A DNA stretch of 64,000 nucleotides from Ochrobactrum quorumnocens (GCF_002278035.1 NZ_CP022603.1:1493501-1557500); one strand, 5' to 3'. Positions 36,368 to 46,283 are shown, numbered from the stretch's first letter. Numbers and translations are program-made. The notes: a model not told the origin generated them from the sequence alone.

Positions 36368-39300
36368 GTGGCGATCATGTTCATCAGAGCGCAGGTAATC
36401 AGCAGAAGCGCGGGGCGTAGCGTCGTTTCGGCGGCCGCTTATCGTCATCGCGCCCGGATGTTGGACGAACAGGCTGGGACCTCTTTCAGCTATCGTGGTG
36501 GCGCCAGTGAACTCAAGCATGAAGAATTGGCGCTTCCGGACCAGGTCCCAGCGTGGCTGAGGTCCGCAATAGACGGCAGAAGTGTCGCTGCAGCAAGTGA
36601 GGCTTTGTGGAACGCGGTCGACGCGTTCGAGACGCGGGCGGATGCACAGCTTGCGCGTGAACTCATCATCGCACTGCCGGAGGAACTGACGCGGGGGGAG
36701 AACATAGCCCTTGTCCAGGAATTTGTTCGGGACAATCTGACTTCAAAGGGGATGATTGCTGACTGGGTTTATCACGACAAGGACGGCAATCCTCACATCC
36801 ATCTGATGACGGCCTTGCGGCCGCTGACTGGAGAGGGGTTTGGGGGAAAGAACGTGCCGGTGCTTGGGGGTGATGGTGAGCCGCTCCGTGTGATCACGCC
36901 GGATCGACCGAATGGAAAGATCGTTTACAAGCTGTGGGCTGGCGACAAGGAGACGATGAAAGCCTGGAAGATCGCCTGGGCGCAAACAGCCAATCGGCAT
37001 CTGACGCTTGCTGGCCATGACATTCGTCTTGATGGACGCTCCTATGCTGAGCAGGGCCTTGATGGAATTGCCCAGAAACATCTTGGGCCGAAAAAGGCGG
37101 CGTTGGCACGCAAGGGTATTGAGATGTATTTTGCACCGGCGGCCCTTGCCCATCGACAGGAGATGGCTGATCGGCTCCTGGCCGATCCCGGCTTGCTGCT
37201 GAAACAACTTGGCAACGAGCGCTCGACCTTTGATGAAAAGGATATGGCGAGAGCGCTGCACCGCTATGTCGACGATCCATCCGATTTTGCCAATATCCGT
37301 GCGCGGTTAATGGCATCGGACAATCTTGTCTTGTTGAAGGCGCAGCAAGTGGATTGGCAAACTGGCAAGGTGACTGAACCCGCAATATTCACCACGCGCG
37401 AAATTTTGCGCATCGAATATGACATGGCGCGCTCGGCGGAAGTTTTGTCACAGCGCAAGGGGTTTGGGATTGCGGACGCGAAGATTGCGAGGGCTGTCCG
37501 GAGTTTTGAAACGGCTGATCCGAACAAGTCTTTGGTGCTTGATCGTGAACAGGTTGAAGCCGTCCGTCATATTGCTGGTGACAGTGCCATTGCTGCTGTT
37601 GTTGGACTGGCAGGTGCCGGCAAGTCGACGCTTCTTGCCGCTGCCCGTGTTGCCTGGGAACATGAGCATCGTCGTGTCTTCGGAGCAGCTCTTGCAGGAA
37701 AGGCTGCGGAAGGACTGGAGGAGAGTTCTGGTATCAAATCGCGAACCCTTGCGGCGTGCGAACTTGCCTGGGAAAATGGTCGTGATCTGCTCAAACAGGG
37801 CGACGTGTTGATCGTTGATGAAGCCGGTATGGTGTCCTCGCAACAAATGGCGCGGGTGTTGAAGGCGGCAGAGAATGCTGGTGCGAAGGTGGTTTTGGTC
37901 GGTGACGCGATGCAGCTTCAGCCCATCCAGGCGGGTGCTGCTTTCCGGGCCATAGCGGAGCGCATTGGCTTCGCTGAGCTTGCCGGTGTGCGCCGTCAGC
38001 GAGAAACATGGGCACGTGATGCCTCACGAATGTTGGCCCAGGGCAAGGTCGGGGAGGGGTTGGATGCCTATGCGCAACACGGGCATATATTCGAAGCTGA
38101 GCGGCGTAGCGAGGCCATAGAGCGTATTGTCACTGACTGGAGCAAGGCGCGCCAACAGGCAATTGCGACCTGTGTTGCCGCGCGCAACGGCGGACGACTG
38201 CGCGGCGATGAGATGCTCGTGCTTGCCCATACCAATGAAGATGTAAAGCGGCTCAATTCCTCCCTTCGTACTGTGATGAACAGGGAAGGCGCGTTAACAG
38301 AGGTTCGAGAATTCCGGACCGAGCGGGGTGTCCGCGAATTTGGCTCTGGTGATCGGATCATCTTCCTTGAAAATGCTCGGTTTGTTGAAAAGCGCGCAAC
38401 CCGCCCTGGTCCACACTATGTCAAGAACGGCATGCTCGGCACGGTCGTTTCCACCGGTAGCAAGCGCGGTGGCCCACTGCTTTCAATCCGTCTCGACAAT
38501 GGAAGTGATGTGGTCCTTAGTGAGGACAGTTATCGCAACATTGACCATGGCTATGCGGCGACGATCCATAAATCGCAAGGGTCGACCGTTGATCGGACCT
38601 TCGTACTTGCCAGCGGCATGATGGATCAGCATCTGACCTATGTGTCGATGACCCGCCATCGTGATCGGGCTGATCTTTATGCAGCGCGTGAGGACTTTGA
38701 ACCAAAACCGGAATGGGGCGGGAAATCGCGTGTCGACCATAGGATGGGTGTCACTGGGGAACTGGTTGAGACGGGCGTGGCAAAGTTCCGGCCGCAGGAT
38801 GAGGAAACGGAGCAAAGCCCCTATGCCGATGTGAAGACCGATGAGGGGACTATACATCGTTTGTGGGGCGTCAGTCTGCCCAGGGCCTTGTCCGAGGGTG
38901 GGGTGTTGAAAGGCGACACGGTTCTTTTGAAAAAAGATGGTGTGGAAATCGTCAAGGTCAAAATCCCTGTCATAGATAAGGAAACCGGACGGAAGAGTTT
39001 CGAGGAACGCGAGGTCGAGCGAAACGTTTGGACGGCAAAACAGCTCGAAACTGCCATTATACGAAGTGAGCGGATTGAGCGTGAAAGCCACCGTCCGGAA
39101 CTGTTTGGGCAACTGGTTGAACGTCTTGGCCGTTCAGGTGCAAAAACCACAACGCTCGATTTTGAGAGTGAAGCTGGCTATCAGGCGCATGTTCGCGACT
39201 TTGCCAGAAGGCGCGGGATCGACACGCTTGCCGGGGCTGTGGCGGGAATAAAACAGCGTGTCGAACAAAAGCTGGCGTGGCTTGATGACAAGCGCGGGCA

Positions 39301-41005
39301 GGTGGCGAAACTCTGGGAGCGGGCCAGTGTGGCGTTTGATATCGTGATCGAGCGCGAAAGAAGCGTTTCCTATAATGACGACCGTTTTGAAAACCTTGCA
39401 GCACGATCACCTGAAACATCAGAGCGGGGCGGCGGCGGGCCATATCTTATTGCACCCACAACCCGGTTTGCACGCAGCCTCGAGGAGGACGCCAGACGTG
39501 CTCAGCTTCACTCGGATCGCTGGAGGGAACGAGAAGCCATTCTTCGGCCTGTATTGGAGAAGATCTATCGCGATCCCGACCGTGCGCTGGCCAGGCTCAA
39601 TGCGCTTGCGTCGAACAGGCACACAGAACCCCGCCGCCTTGCGGAGGATCTTGCGACCACGCCGCAGCGTCTTGGTCGCCTGTTAGGATCGGATCGCCTC
39701 GCTGATGGCCGTGCTGCCCGTGGTGAGCATAAACAAGCACGCGCTGCACTGTCAGAACTCAGCCCTCTCGCGCGTGCTCATGCGACAGAATTCCGGCGCC
39801 AGGCCGAAGGCTTTGGCCTTCGCGAGAAGCAACGGCGAGCGCATATGGCATTGTCGATCCCGGCGCTTTCGAAACCGGCAATGGCGCGCCTCTTAGAAAT
39901 CGAAGCGGTCCGCAAGAGCGGCGGGCCTGATGCCTACAAGACCGCCTTTGCCTATGCCGTCGAGGATCGTCTGCTGGTTCAGCAAGTGAAAGCCGTCAAT
40001 GAGGCGCTGACGGCGCGCTTCGGCTACTCCACTTTTACGGATAAAGTGGATGGGGTTGTTCAGCGCAATAGGCTTGAGCGCATGCCGGACGGTCTTACCC
40101 CTGAACGTCGAGAGAAACTGACACATCTGTTTGGCGCTGTGCGCCGCTTTGCAGACGAACAGCATATTGCTGAAAGGAAAGACCACAGGAAGTTGGTTGC
40201 AGCCGCCAGCGTTGAGCCTGGCAAAGAGAGCACTCTGCGTCTTCCGATGCTTGCAGCCGTGACAGAGTTCAAAACGCGCGCTGAAGACCAGGCTCAAACG
40301 AGGGCGCTCGCAGCAAACCATTATAGACACAATCGCGCAGCCCTGGCCCAAACAGCGTCCAGCATCTGGCGTGATCCTGCTGGCGCCGCGAGCACGATTG
40401 AGGGTCTGATCCTGAAAGGCATTTCTGGCGAGCGGATCGCTGCGGCTGTGGCAAACCATCCCGAAGCCTACGGCGCGTTGCGCGGTTCTGAGCGCATCAT
40501 CGACAGACTACTGGCAGGCGGTCGCGAGCGAAAGAACGCCGTTAAGGCCGTTATGGAGGCGGAAAGCCGTATCAGATCGCTGGCAGCGTCCTATGTCACC
40601 GCTCTCGATAGCGAGCTCAAGGTCATCGTCGAAGAGCGTCGGCGTATGGGAATTGCAATTCCCGGAATGTCGCCAGCGGCTGAAGATGCGTTGCGTGAGC
40701 TTACAGCGGGGATCAAAACGAAGGAGACCAAGCTCGATATTGCCGCACGCTCACTCGATGCCAGAACCTGGCAGGAATTTACCCGGGTAAGCCGGGCGCT
40801 CGATCTCAGGTTTGGACGCGATGCGATCTTGCGCGGTGAGAAATCGGTCGTCAACGTCGTACCACCACAGCAGCGCCAAGCATTCGAGGCCATGCAAAAG
40901 CGACTTAAAACTTTGCAACAGGTCGTTCGCATGGGAAGTACGGAGCAAATTGTAGCAGAGCGTCAGCGCCGGGTCGTGGAACGTGGTCAGAGTATTCAGC
41001 ACTGA
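36368..41005 (+). CDS. traA: Ti-type relaxase/helicase TraA
   Basis: A 1545-aa relaxase. The MobA/L-type nuclease domain (1-about 245) has Tyr25 in SVVSAAAYRHR and the HxDxxxNPHxH metal site at 136-145. A RecD/TraI-like helicase follows: Walker A GLAGAGKST near 412-420, DEAGM near 483, GDAMQLQPIQAG near 513, HKSQGST near 735 and YVSMTRHRDR. The remaining 700 residues are helical and charged, with no domain I can name. It nicks oriT and unwinds the strand for transfer. The start is GTG 36368; an ATG three codons later is possible. No internal stop or shift is seen. Confidence 0.95.
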   Translation: MAIMFIRAQVISRSAGRSVVSAAAYRHRARMLDEQAGTSFSYRGGASELKHEELALPDQVPAWLRSAIDGRSVAAASEALWNAVDAFETRADAQLARELIIALPEELTRGENIALVQEFVRDNLTSKGMIADWVYHDKDGNPHIHLMTALRPLTGEGFGGKNVPVLGGDGEPLRVITPDRPNGKIVYKLWAGDKETMKAWKIAWAQTANRHLTLAGHDIRLDGRSYAEQGLDGIAQKHLGPKKAALARKGIEMYFAPAALAHRQEMADRLLADPGLLLKQLGNERSTFDEKDMARALHRYVDDPSDFANIRARLMASDNLVLLKAQQVDWQTGKVTEPAIFTTREILRIEYDMARSAEVLSQRKGFGIADAKIARAVRSFETADPNKSLVLDREQVEAVRHIAGDSAIAAVVGLAGAGKSTLLAAARVAWEHEHRRVFGAALAGKAAEGLEESSGIKSRTLAACELAWENGRDLLKQGDVLIVDEAGMVSSQQMARVLKAAENAGAKVVLVGDAMQLQPIQAGAAFRAIAERIGFAELAGVRRQRETWARDASRMLAQGKVGEGLDAYAQHGHIFEAERRSEAIERIVTDWSKARQQAIATCVAARNGGRLRGDEMLVLAHTNEDVKRLNSSLRTVMNREGALTEVREFRTERGVREFGSGDRIIFLENARFVEKRATRPGPHYVKNGMLGTVVSTGSKRGGPLLSIRLDNGSDVVLSEDSYRNIDHGYAATIHKSQGSTVDRTFVLASGMMDQHLTYVSMTRHRDRADLYAAREDFEPKPEWGGKSRVDHRMGVTGELVETGVAKFRPQDEETEQSPYADVKTDEGTIHRLWGVSLPRALSEGGVLKGDTVLLKKDGVEIVKVKIPVIDKETGRKSFEEREVERNVWTAKQLETAIIRSERIERESHRPELFGQLVERLGRSGAKTTTLDFESEAGYQAHVRDFARRRGIDTLAGAVAGIKQRVEQKLAWLDDKRGQVAKLWERASVAFDIVIERERSVSYNDDRFENLAARSPETSERGGGGPYLIAPTTRFARSLEEDARRAQLHSDRWREREAILRPVLEKIYRDPDRALARLNALASNRHTEPRRLAEDLATTPQRLGRLLGSDRLADGRAARGEHKQARAALSELSPLARAHATEFRRQAEGFGLREKQRRAHMALSIPALSKPAMARLLEIEAVRKSGGPDAYKTAFAYAVEDRLLVQQVKAVNEALTARFGYSTFTDKVDGVVQRNRLERMPDGLTPERREKLTHLFGAVRRFADEQHIAERKDHRKLVAAASVEPGKESTLRLPMLAAVTEFKTRAEDQAQTRALAANHYRHNRAALAQTASSIWRDPAGAASTIEGLILKGISGERIAAAVANHPEAYGALRGSERIIDRLLAGGRERKNAVKAVMEAESRIRSLAASYVTALDSELKVIVEERRRMGIAIPGMSPAAEDALRELTAGIKTKETKLDIAARSLDARTWQEFTRVSRALDLRFGRDAILRGEKSVVNVVPPQQRQAFEAMQKRLKTLQQVVRMGSTEQIVAERQRRVVERGQSIQH

Positions 41006-41158
41006 GTTTTAAGGAGAAAAAACGGCGAACGCCATTAACGGAAAGTATCTCATTGCGGCCAGCCTAAGAAGCCCACTACCGAGATATTTAGCCAAGCGCC
41101 TGGCGTTGTGATCGAGGGCCTTAACGCTCCATGCAGTGATCAGGATAGTGCGAAAACG

Positions 41159-41512
41159 CTACGATTTGCTTCCAGTATTTCTTTCGAATGGGGGGAATAA
41201 CGCGTCTCTCGACGGGGTCCATTCAAGTTGGCCTCCAGGCCCTGTTTTGCATAGGTCGAGCCCTACTTGTAGGAGAGACCAAATTCCATGGAACGTGGCG
41301 AGATCAAAGGCTTCCACACGCAGGCGAAGGCCGTTTGCAGCAGGACTGAGGATCGCGCGCCCGTCGCCAAATGTAATCAGCTTATCATGGCCTGAAAAAT
41401 CGACTGATACAATATACGCGCGGTATTCAAGGCAGAATGTCTTGCCGACTTTCTCAGCATTCGGAATTGGAATGAACGCTTCGGTGTCGTGTTTATATCT
41501 TGGATCCGTCAT
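41159..41512 (-). CDS. Small conserved protein, possibly DUF2218-like
   Basis: A 117-aa soluble protein. KLITFGDGRAILSPAANGLR followed by LRVEAFDLATFHGIWSLLQV resembles the C-terminal half of DUF2218 proteins (FGDG, then LxLRVEAxD), but the usual His-Leu-x-Arg-Phe-Ala ending is replaced by unrelated residues, so the tail may have changed. The GGAGGATTT-type site before the ATG supports translation. It stands alone between traA and IS debris; its role is unknown. Confidence 0.45.
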   Translation of the reverse strand: MTDPRYKHDTEAFIPIPNAEKVGKTFCLEYRAYIVSVDFSGHDKLITFGDGRAILSPAANGLRLRVEAFDLATFHGIWSLLQVGLDLCKTGPGGQLEWTPSRDALFPPFERNTGSKS

Positions 41513-41567
41513 AATGAAATCCTCCTGTTTTCCAACGAACGGAAAGCTTTGACGCGCTGCGCCAGCT

Positions 41568-41723
41568 CAACTGCTTGCGACAGTGACCGTGTTTTCCAAA
41601 AATCTAACTGACAACCGCGCAGTTGGCTCAGACAACTGCTTCATTTTGCGCACGAATGCGAACGTGCTTTCGATCACATGACGACGTATGGAACTTATGC
41701 CGTACCAACTGCCGATGTGATTG
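41568..41723 (-). pseudogene. Transposase C-terminal remnant, IS256-like
   Basis: On the minus strand a start-less frame reads SIRRHVIESTFAFVRKMKQ and ends TVTVASS. VIESTFAxVR is the characteristic block around the catalytic Glu of IS256-family transposases. Only about 50 codons remain, between the alpha-oxoamine synthase and the 117-aa gene. Confidence 0.4.
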
Positions 41724-42980
41724 CTAGCTTATCTCATCCCGGAGATTGTGGCTTACGATGTTCTGAACGGCCTCGCAAAAACGCCGAATTTGATCAGCTT
41801 CATGGCTCGCCGTAAGCGAGATCCGTAACCCCGCTTCGCCTTTGGCGACAGTTGGAAAAAATATGGCCGAGGCATAATACCCGTCCTTGAGGAGTTGCTG
41901 CGCACAAGAAATGGACGCCAATTCGTTACCTATCCTGATCGTGCGAATTGGCATCTTTGAGCCATGCTGCTCGGTCGGCATCAAGCTGTCGAACAGCGCA
42001 ATGTTTCTTCGCAATGAAGTCTGCCGGTTGTAAAGTTCTGGTGATCTGTGAATCTCCAGGGAGGCCTTGACGGCACCAATTGCGGCAGTATTGATGGATG
42101 CCGAGAATGCATGTGCAATCGCAAAACGTCGAAAGAGAGTTTCCTGTGTAGCGGTTCCCAGCATTAACAACCCACCGGACGCCCCAAACCCCTTTCCTAA
42201 TGACGTAGCGATAATTGTACGGTCTCCTAGATCTTGAAACTGTGTCCGAGCATAGCCCTGTCCTTTGTCTCCAAAGATCGAAACTCCGTGTGCATCATCG
42301 ATGTAGAGAAACAGACCGTATTTCTCTTGCAATCTCTTTAGTTCATCGATTTGCGTGCTGCCGCCCATAGAGTAGACGCCGTCGCAGATATAAGCAACGC
42401 ATGGGTTTTGCTTGCATATGGCCTCAAGCATTTCAAAATCATTGTGCGGAATCGTCTGGACGGACGTTTCATTGGCCACGCTGCCTTTATGATAAGCAAG
42501 GGTAGCATGAGCGAAACGGTCAAATACCATAATCGGCTTCAGTCCGCTTGTCAGATGCCCTGATGCGATCAGTGGAAGCGCGCTCATATTCGCCGCAAGA
42601 ACTGTCGTGTAGGTTATGGTGCGTGAGTCAAAGAGTTCGGAAAGGGATTTTTCAAGTTCAGCGAGCTGCGCGAAGTTCAACCGGGTTCGGGCACAGGACC
42701 AATGTAGGCTACCGTTTTGTCGAATAGCTTCGATTGCGCCGGAAACAATTTTAGGATGGTTGTCTAATCCGAGATAGGAACACCGGACAAAGTCAACAAT
42801 TGGCTTATTCTGGGTCAATAGCCTGACTTGGCGACCTGACATTGGAGTAGCATACAGTGCCATAATCCCCTGAAGGTTGGCGGCATCGAAATGCGAGTCG
42901 GCGGCGGCTATCATCTTTGCGGTATTGCGTGTTCGCAAGGTTGATCTGCGTTCGGTTTTTCCAAATGAATTATGCGGCAT
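41724..42980 (-). CDS. Alpha-oxoamine synthase family PLP enzyme
   Basis: A 418-aa fold-type-I PLP enzyme of the KBL/AONS/ALAS/CqsA family. Signals: VDFVRCSYLGLDNHPKI near 63, YICDGVYSMGGS near 205, LYIDDAHGVSIFG (PLP-binding Asp-x-His) near 228, and TSLGKGFGASGG near 265 with the Schiff-base Lys. Such enzymes condense an acyl-CoA with an amino acid, losing CO2. The WSCARTRLNF segment differs from the GSGGSR of biotin-type AONS, so another product, for instance an alpha-amino or hydroxy ketone signal as for CqsA, is possible. GGAGG before the ATG at 42980 decides the start over 42992. Its neighbour is a winged-helix regulator. Confidence 0.75.
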   Translation of the reverse strand: MPHNSFGKTERRSTLRTRNTAKMIAAADSHFDAANLQGIMALYATPMSGRQVRLLTQNKPIVDFVRCSYLGLDNHPKIVSGAIEAIRQNGSLHWSCARTRLNFAQLAELEKSLSELFDSRTITYTTVLAANMSALPLIASGHLTSGLKPIMVFDRFAHATLAYHKGSVANETSVQTIPHNDFEMLEAICKQNPCVAYICDGVYSMGGSTQIDELKRLQEKYGLFLYIDDAHGVSIFGDKGQGYARTQFQDLGDRTIIATSLGKGFGASGGLLMLGTATQETLFRRFAIAHAFSASINTAAIGAVKASLEIHRSPELYNRQTSLRRNIALFDSLMPTEQHGSKMPIRTIRIGNELASISCAQQLLKDGYYASAIFFPTVAKGEAGLRISLTASHEADQIRRFCEAVQNIVSHNLRDEIS

Positions 42981-43099
42981 CACGTCCTCCATTATGCTGC
43001 CGCTATTGCACCGGTTTGCGATCGCCTTATCAACAAAACTGCGATGAATTCTTTTAGAAGAATGTTTTCATAAATATGAAGATCTAACAAAGAGCAATT

Positions 43100-43906
43100 T
43101 TAGTGAGAATATTCAAATGCATAACCGGTCGTGTGTACCGTTCTTATCAGGTTCTTTCCGGTTAATTTGCGTAAGTGCCTTCGTAAATTGCCCACATGGA
43201 CATCTACTGTTCGCCTTTGGACGTAATGGTGGGGCGGCCAGCCGACCTTGATGATCTGCTCTCGATTCAACACATGACCTGGAGCATCAATCAGTCCCTG
43301 TAAGATTCTGAACTCGATAGGCGTTAGCTGAATTTCCGCTTCTCCGTATCTTAAAATCCTTTTATCGGCGAGTATGTCGAGGTTGCCAACATGGATTTCA
43401 TTCCGTTGAAGAGGATGTGGATAGGTACGATCGATACTGAGAGGATATCGGTTTTGAAGAAACGACAAGATTCGCTCCGGCGCGAATGGATTAGCAAAGC
43501 ATTCATCAATACCAGCTTGCAGGAAACGTAGAAAATCCCTCGTGTTACATGGTGGAAGCAATGCTATAAGAATTATATTCTTAGTGGCGGGGTTGTGTTT
43601 AATCTTAGCGCATAGCTCCAATATCGGCTCCGTGTCTTCTGCTGTGTCAAACAGTACGGCAAAGGGAATGGCCGCATTCTTTGAACACGTCAGGCTGTCC
43701 AGTTTCATAAGACTTGGCGTATAACCTGCAACGCTGAGAATATGACCTAAAAGTAGATACGTTTGAGGATTCTGGGTAAATATTGGCACACTGCAGTTCA
43801 CAATCGGAGCTCTCCGGTGGCGGCTACACGGAATAATGTTGCGACATAATAATAGGTTTTCGTGTGCCATATTAATAAAAACTTCAATTACGTCAATATT
43901 TTTCAT
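43100..43906 (-). CDS. Orphan OmpR/PhoB-type regulator with degenerate receiver
   Basis: A 268-aa protein. Residues about 40-150 have a receiver-like fold (VPIFTQNPQTYLLLGHILSV, FAVLFDTAED) but the N-terminal acidic pair is Gln-Asn and the conserved Lys of KPF is replaced (ANPFAPE), so normal phosphorylation is doubtful. Residues about 170-265 are a full Trans_reg_C winged helix: LTPIEFRILQGLIDAPGHVL, RRTVDVHVGNLRRHLRKL, LIRTVHTTGYAFE. No kinase is adjacent. The N-terminal 38 residues are extra relative to its relative at 53.2 kb, so translation may start later. It lies upstream of the alpha-oxoamine synthase on the same strand. Confidence 0.75.
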   Translation of the reverse strand: MKNIDVIEVFINMAHENLLLCRNIIPCSRHRRAPIVNCSVPIFTQNPQTYLLLGHILSVAGYTPSLMKLDSLTCSKNAAIPFAVLFDTAEDTEPILELCAKIKHNPATKNIILIALLPPCNTRDFLRFLQAGIDECFANPFAPERILSFLQNRYPLSIDRTYPHPLQRNEIHVGNLDILADKRILRYGEAEIQLTPIEFRILQGLIDAPGHVLNREQIIKVGWPPHHYVQRRTVDVHVGNLRRHLRKLTGKNLIRTVHTTGYAFEYSH

Positions 43907-44340
43907 ATATTATGTTTTCATTATAGAAAAAATCCATAATAATGTTGCAACAAAGAAAATTATTGAGATTAGCTTTGGGATGGATAGGGAGCTGCAAGTT
44001 CCCAACGAAGGAGATTTTGAAATAGTATCCGTAAAATTTCTCAAACTCCACGTTCAGTTGTTATACGCAATGTGGTGCTGACGGCGTTGATCGATCTACA
44101 GCTAACAACGGGGTATACATACCTTTGGAAACGCTGTTGCTGCGATTATCGTAATCTTTTAGTTTAAATTTAAGTACAATTAATACTTTAAGGTTGGAGC
44201 TCGATTAGAACCCCGATTCGGGCGCGCGCTGGATAATACCGTGAACACGAGATCTGTTTTCAATCACCTTGAGCGAGATGGCTACATGTATTGATGCCAA
44301 AGCTTGCAATTCTCTGGCATCTTTCGGTTTGTTATGAAGT
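43907..44340. other. Intergenic region, AT-rich, nothing firm
   Basis: About 430 bases between the regulator and the ABC binding-protein gene. A minus-strand frame (44205-44393, 62 codons) overlaps the end of the binding protein but has no recognised sequence. No terminator or RNA gene was found. Confidence 0.35.
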
Positions 44341-45414
44341 TCAACTCCGCACCCAAACGTTCCATTTTTGTAGCAGCATGCGGGTATTTTCATTTATCCA
44401 TTTAGCGTCTGGGACGACGACGCTTTCGCGTACTTGCTCAGCTGATGGCATAAAACGCTTTGTTTCTTCGGACATGATAGCGATCGCATCTGTGCTGGGT
44501 GGTGTGCAAGCGAGAATATCGCATGCTTTGGCTTGAGCCTTGGGGTTGTCGAGCCAGTAAGCCATCAGTTTGAGTGCATTTTTGCGATTGGGAGCACCCT
44601 TAACGAGAGCTATGCGATCACCGACAAGAAATGATGCTTCATAAGACCAGCCGATTGGAAGTCCCTCAGTCTGCAGGGCGCGCGCGCGTGTGAGCCAGAT
44701 CTGCCCCAATGAATATTCGTTGTTGCGGAAGCCCTGCACACTTTGATCTCCGCTTTTCCACCATAGAGATATAGATGGTCGGATTTCGTCGAGCTTTTTG
44801 AAAGCGCGTTCAACATCAAGTGGAAAAAGGTCATCGCGTTTTACACCATCAGCAAGTAATGCCGCAGCGAGTACCCGCCAGGGATCGTCAAAGTTCGGGA
44901 ACGCCCGACCGCCAGGAAATTTGGAGATATCCCACATGTCAGCCCAGGTTCGCGGTTCCGGCACGCCCGAAACGCCCTTTCTATAGACCAGCAATGTTGC
45001 TGTCGACTGGAGCAAAGCACCGCCGCGTGAGCAGGCATTCGTCGTCAGGTCGGGTCTGTTTGCAAATGTCTTGCAGAATTCACTTAAGTCCTCGGTAACC
45101 TGTCGATGCGCATCGGATTCTGACTGGATTTCTCCATCGAGATACAAATCCCATGACACATTTCCGGCCTTGACCATGGCGGAAGCCTTAGCGCGCATTT
45201 CCGCATTGGTTGCGGAGACAATTTTTACGCGGATCCCTGTCTGTTCCGTGAACGGATCGAACCATGCTTCTTTCAGTGCGCGGTCGTAGGCGCCCCCGGT
45301 TGACGCAATGATAACCTCTTCGGCGCAAGCCGTTCCGGCATATAAGCTAGCGCCGAGTGCTGTTGCAAAAACCATGGAGCGGCGAAAGGATTTGTAGGCA
45401 TTGTTCGTTTTCAT
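44341..45414 (-). CDS. ABC transporter substrate-binding protein, polyamine type (PotD-like)
   Basis: A 357-aa periplasmic protein. Signal peptide SFRRSMVFATALGASLYAGT ends near ACA-EEVIIAS. The mature start VIIASTGGAYDRALKEAWFD and later ATLLVYRKGV, PRTWADMWDISKFPGGRAF and ALKLMAYWLDNPKAQ are typical of SBP_bac_8/PotD proteins that bind polyamines or related cations. ATG 45414 with AAGGCG upstream is preferred to 45516, which lies in the permease gene. Last of a four-gene importer operon. Confidence 0.85.
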   Translation of the reverse strand: MKTNNAYKSFRRSMVFATALGASLYAGTACAEEVIIASTGGAYDRALKEAWFDPFTEQTGIRVKIVSATNAEMRAKASAMVKAGNVSWDLYLDGEIQSESDAHRQVTEDLSEFCKTFANRPDLTTNACSRGGALLQSTATLLVYRKGVSGVPEPRTWADMWDISKFPGGRAFPNFDDPWRVLAAALLADGVKRDDLFPLDVERAFKKLDEIRPSISLWWKSGDQSVQGFRNNEYSLGQIWLTRARALQTEGLPIGWSYEASFLVGDRIALVKGAPNRKNALKLMAYWLDNPKAQAKACDILACTPPSTDAIAIMSEETKRFMPSAEQVRESVVVPDAKWINENTRMLLQKWNVWVRS

Positions 45415-45430
45415 AGTTTTTCGCCTTCTT

Positions 45431-46216
45431 TTAGTGTTGTCTGGATCGCGAGAGCATGAATGACAGAGCGATAAGGCACATCGACGCCAGTACGATGATG
45501 GTAGAGGCGGCGGCAATGGTTGGGGTCAGGTTGAAATCTATATCTTCAAACATTTTTCTACCGATCGTCTTTCCGTTTATGTCAGAAATGAAGAATGCTA
45601 CCGTTGCCTCATCAAATGAGGCCAGAAAAGCAAAGACGAATCCTGAGGCAATGCCGGGTGTGATGATAGGCAAGGTGATGTGGAAAAATGCCCTGCCTCG
45701 TCCGGCGCCACAATTAAGAGCCGCAAGTTCCAATGTCGGATCAAAACGCTGCAACGCGGCGACGACGGTAATCATCACAAATGGAACAGACAGGACCGTG
45801 TGACCGACAAGGAATCCCAGAAAAGTGCCGGTCAGCTGGTGCGGCGCAAAAACCAAATACAGAGCGACACCAAGAACGATATGCGGGACGATCATGGGTC
45901 CGATCGTTAGCACCTGAAATACCCCCTTGAAGGGCAGGTCGCCGCGAACAATAGCGAGAGCTGCCATCGTTCCTATAATGGTTGATGTTACCGCCGTTGC
46001 TACTGCAATTTTCAGGCTGAACCAGGTTGAAGCCATCCAGTCAGGATCACAGAAATACGATACGTACCATTTCAATGACAATCCTTGAGGTGGGAATTGC
46101 AGGTATTCAGTCTGGCTGAACGACATTGGCATAATGATCAGAGTGGGTAGGATGAGAAACAGCAATATGGCACTCACCAGGAATCCCGCGAAAAGTTTCA
46201 ACGTCAGATTACCCAT
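45431..46216 (-). CDS. ABC transporter permease (PotC-like)
   Basis: A 261-aa permease with six hydrophobic segments. The EAA loop reads LELAALNCGAGRGRAFFHIT followed by LPIITPGI near residue 165. FASFDEATVAFFISDINGKT is typical of PotC/YdcV. It pairs with the 46284-47162 permease. AAGGAG six bases before the ATG at 46216 decides the start over upstream in-frame ATGs at 46231 and 46342. Confidence 0.88.
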   Translation of the reverse strand: MGNLTLKLFAGFLVSAILLFLILPTLIIMPMSFSQTEYLQFPPQGLSLKWYVSYFCDPDWMASTWFSLKIAVATAVTSTIIGTMAALAIVRGDLPFKGVFQVLTIGPMIVPHIVLGVALYLVFAPHQLTGTFLGFLVGHTVLSVPFVMITVVAALQRFDPTLELAALNCGAGRGRAFFHITLPIITPGIASGFVFAFLASFDEATVAFFISDINGKTIGRKMFEDIDFNLTPTIAAASTIIVLASMCLIALSFMLSRSRQH

Positions 46217-46283
46217 GCGTGCTCCTTTCATGGAAACTGGTGAGGTGCAGTTCTCCGGATGTGGGGTGATAGTGGAGGGCTGA

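Noticed and set aside
44205..44393. 62-aa minus-strand ORF after the ABC binding protein
   Set aside because: Overlaps the end of that gene in another frame, and neither start site nor sequence supports translation.
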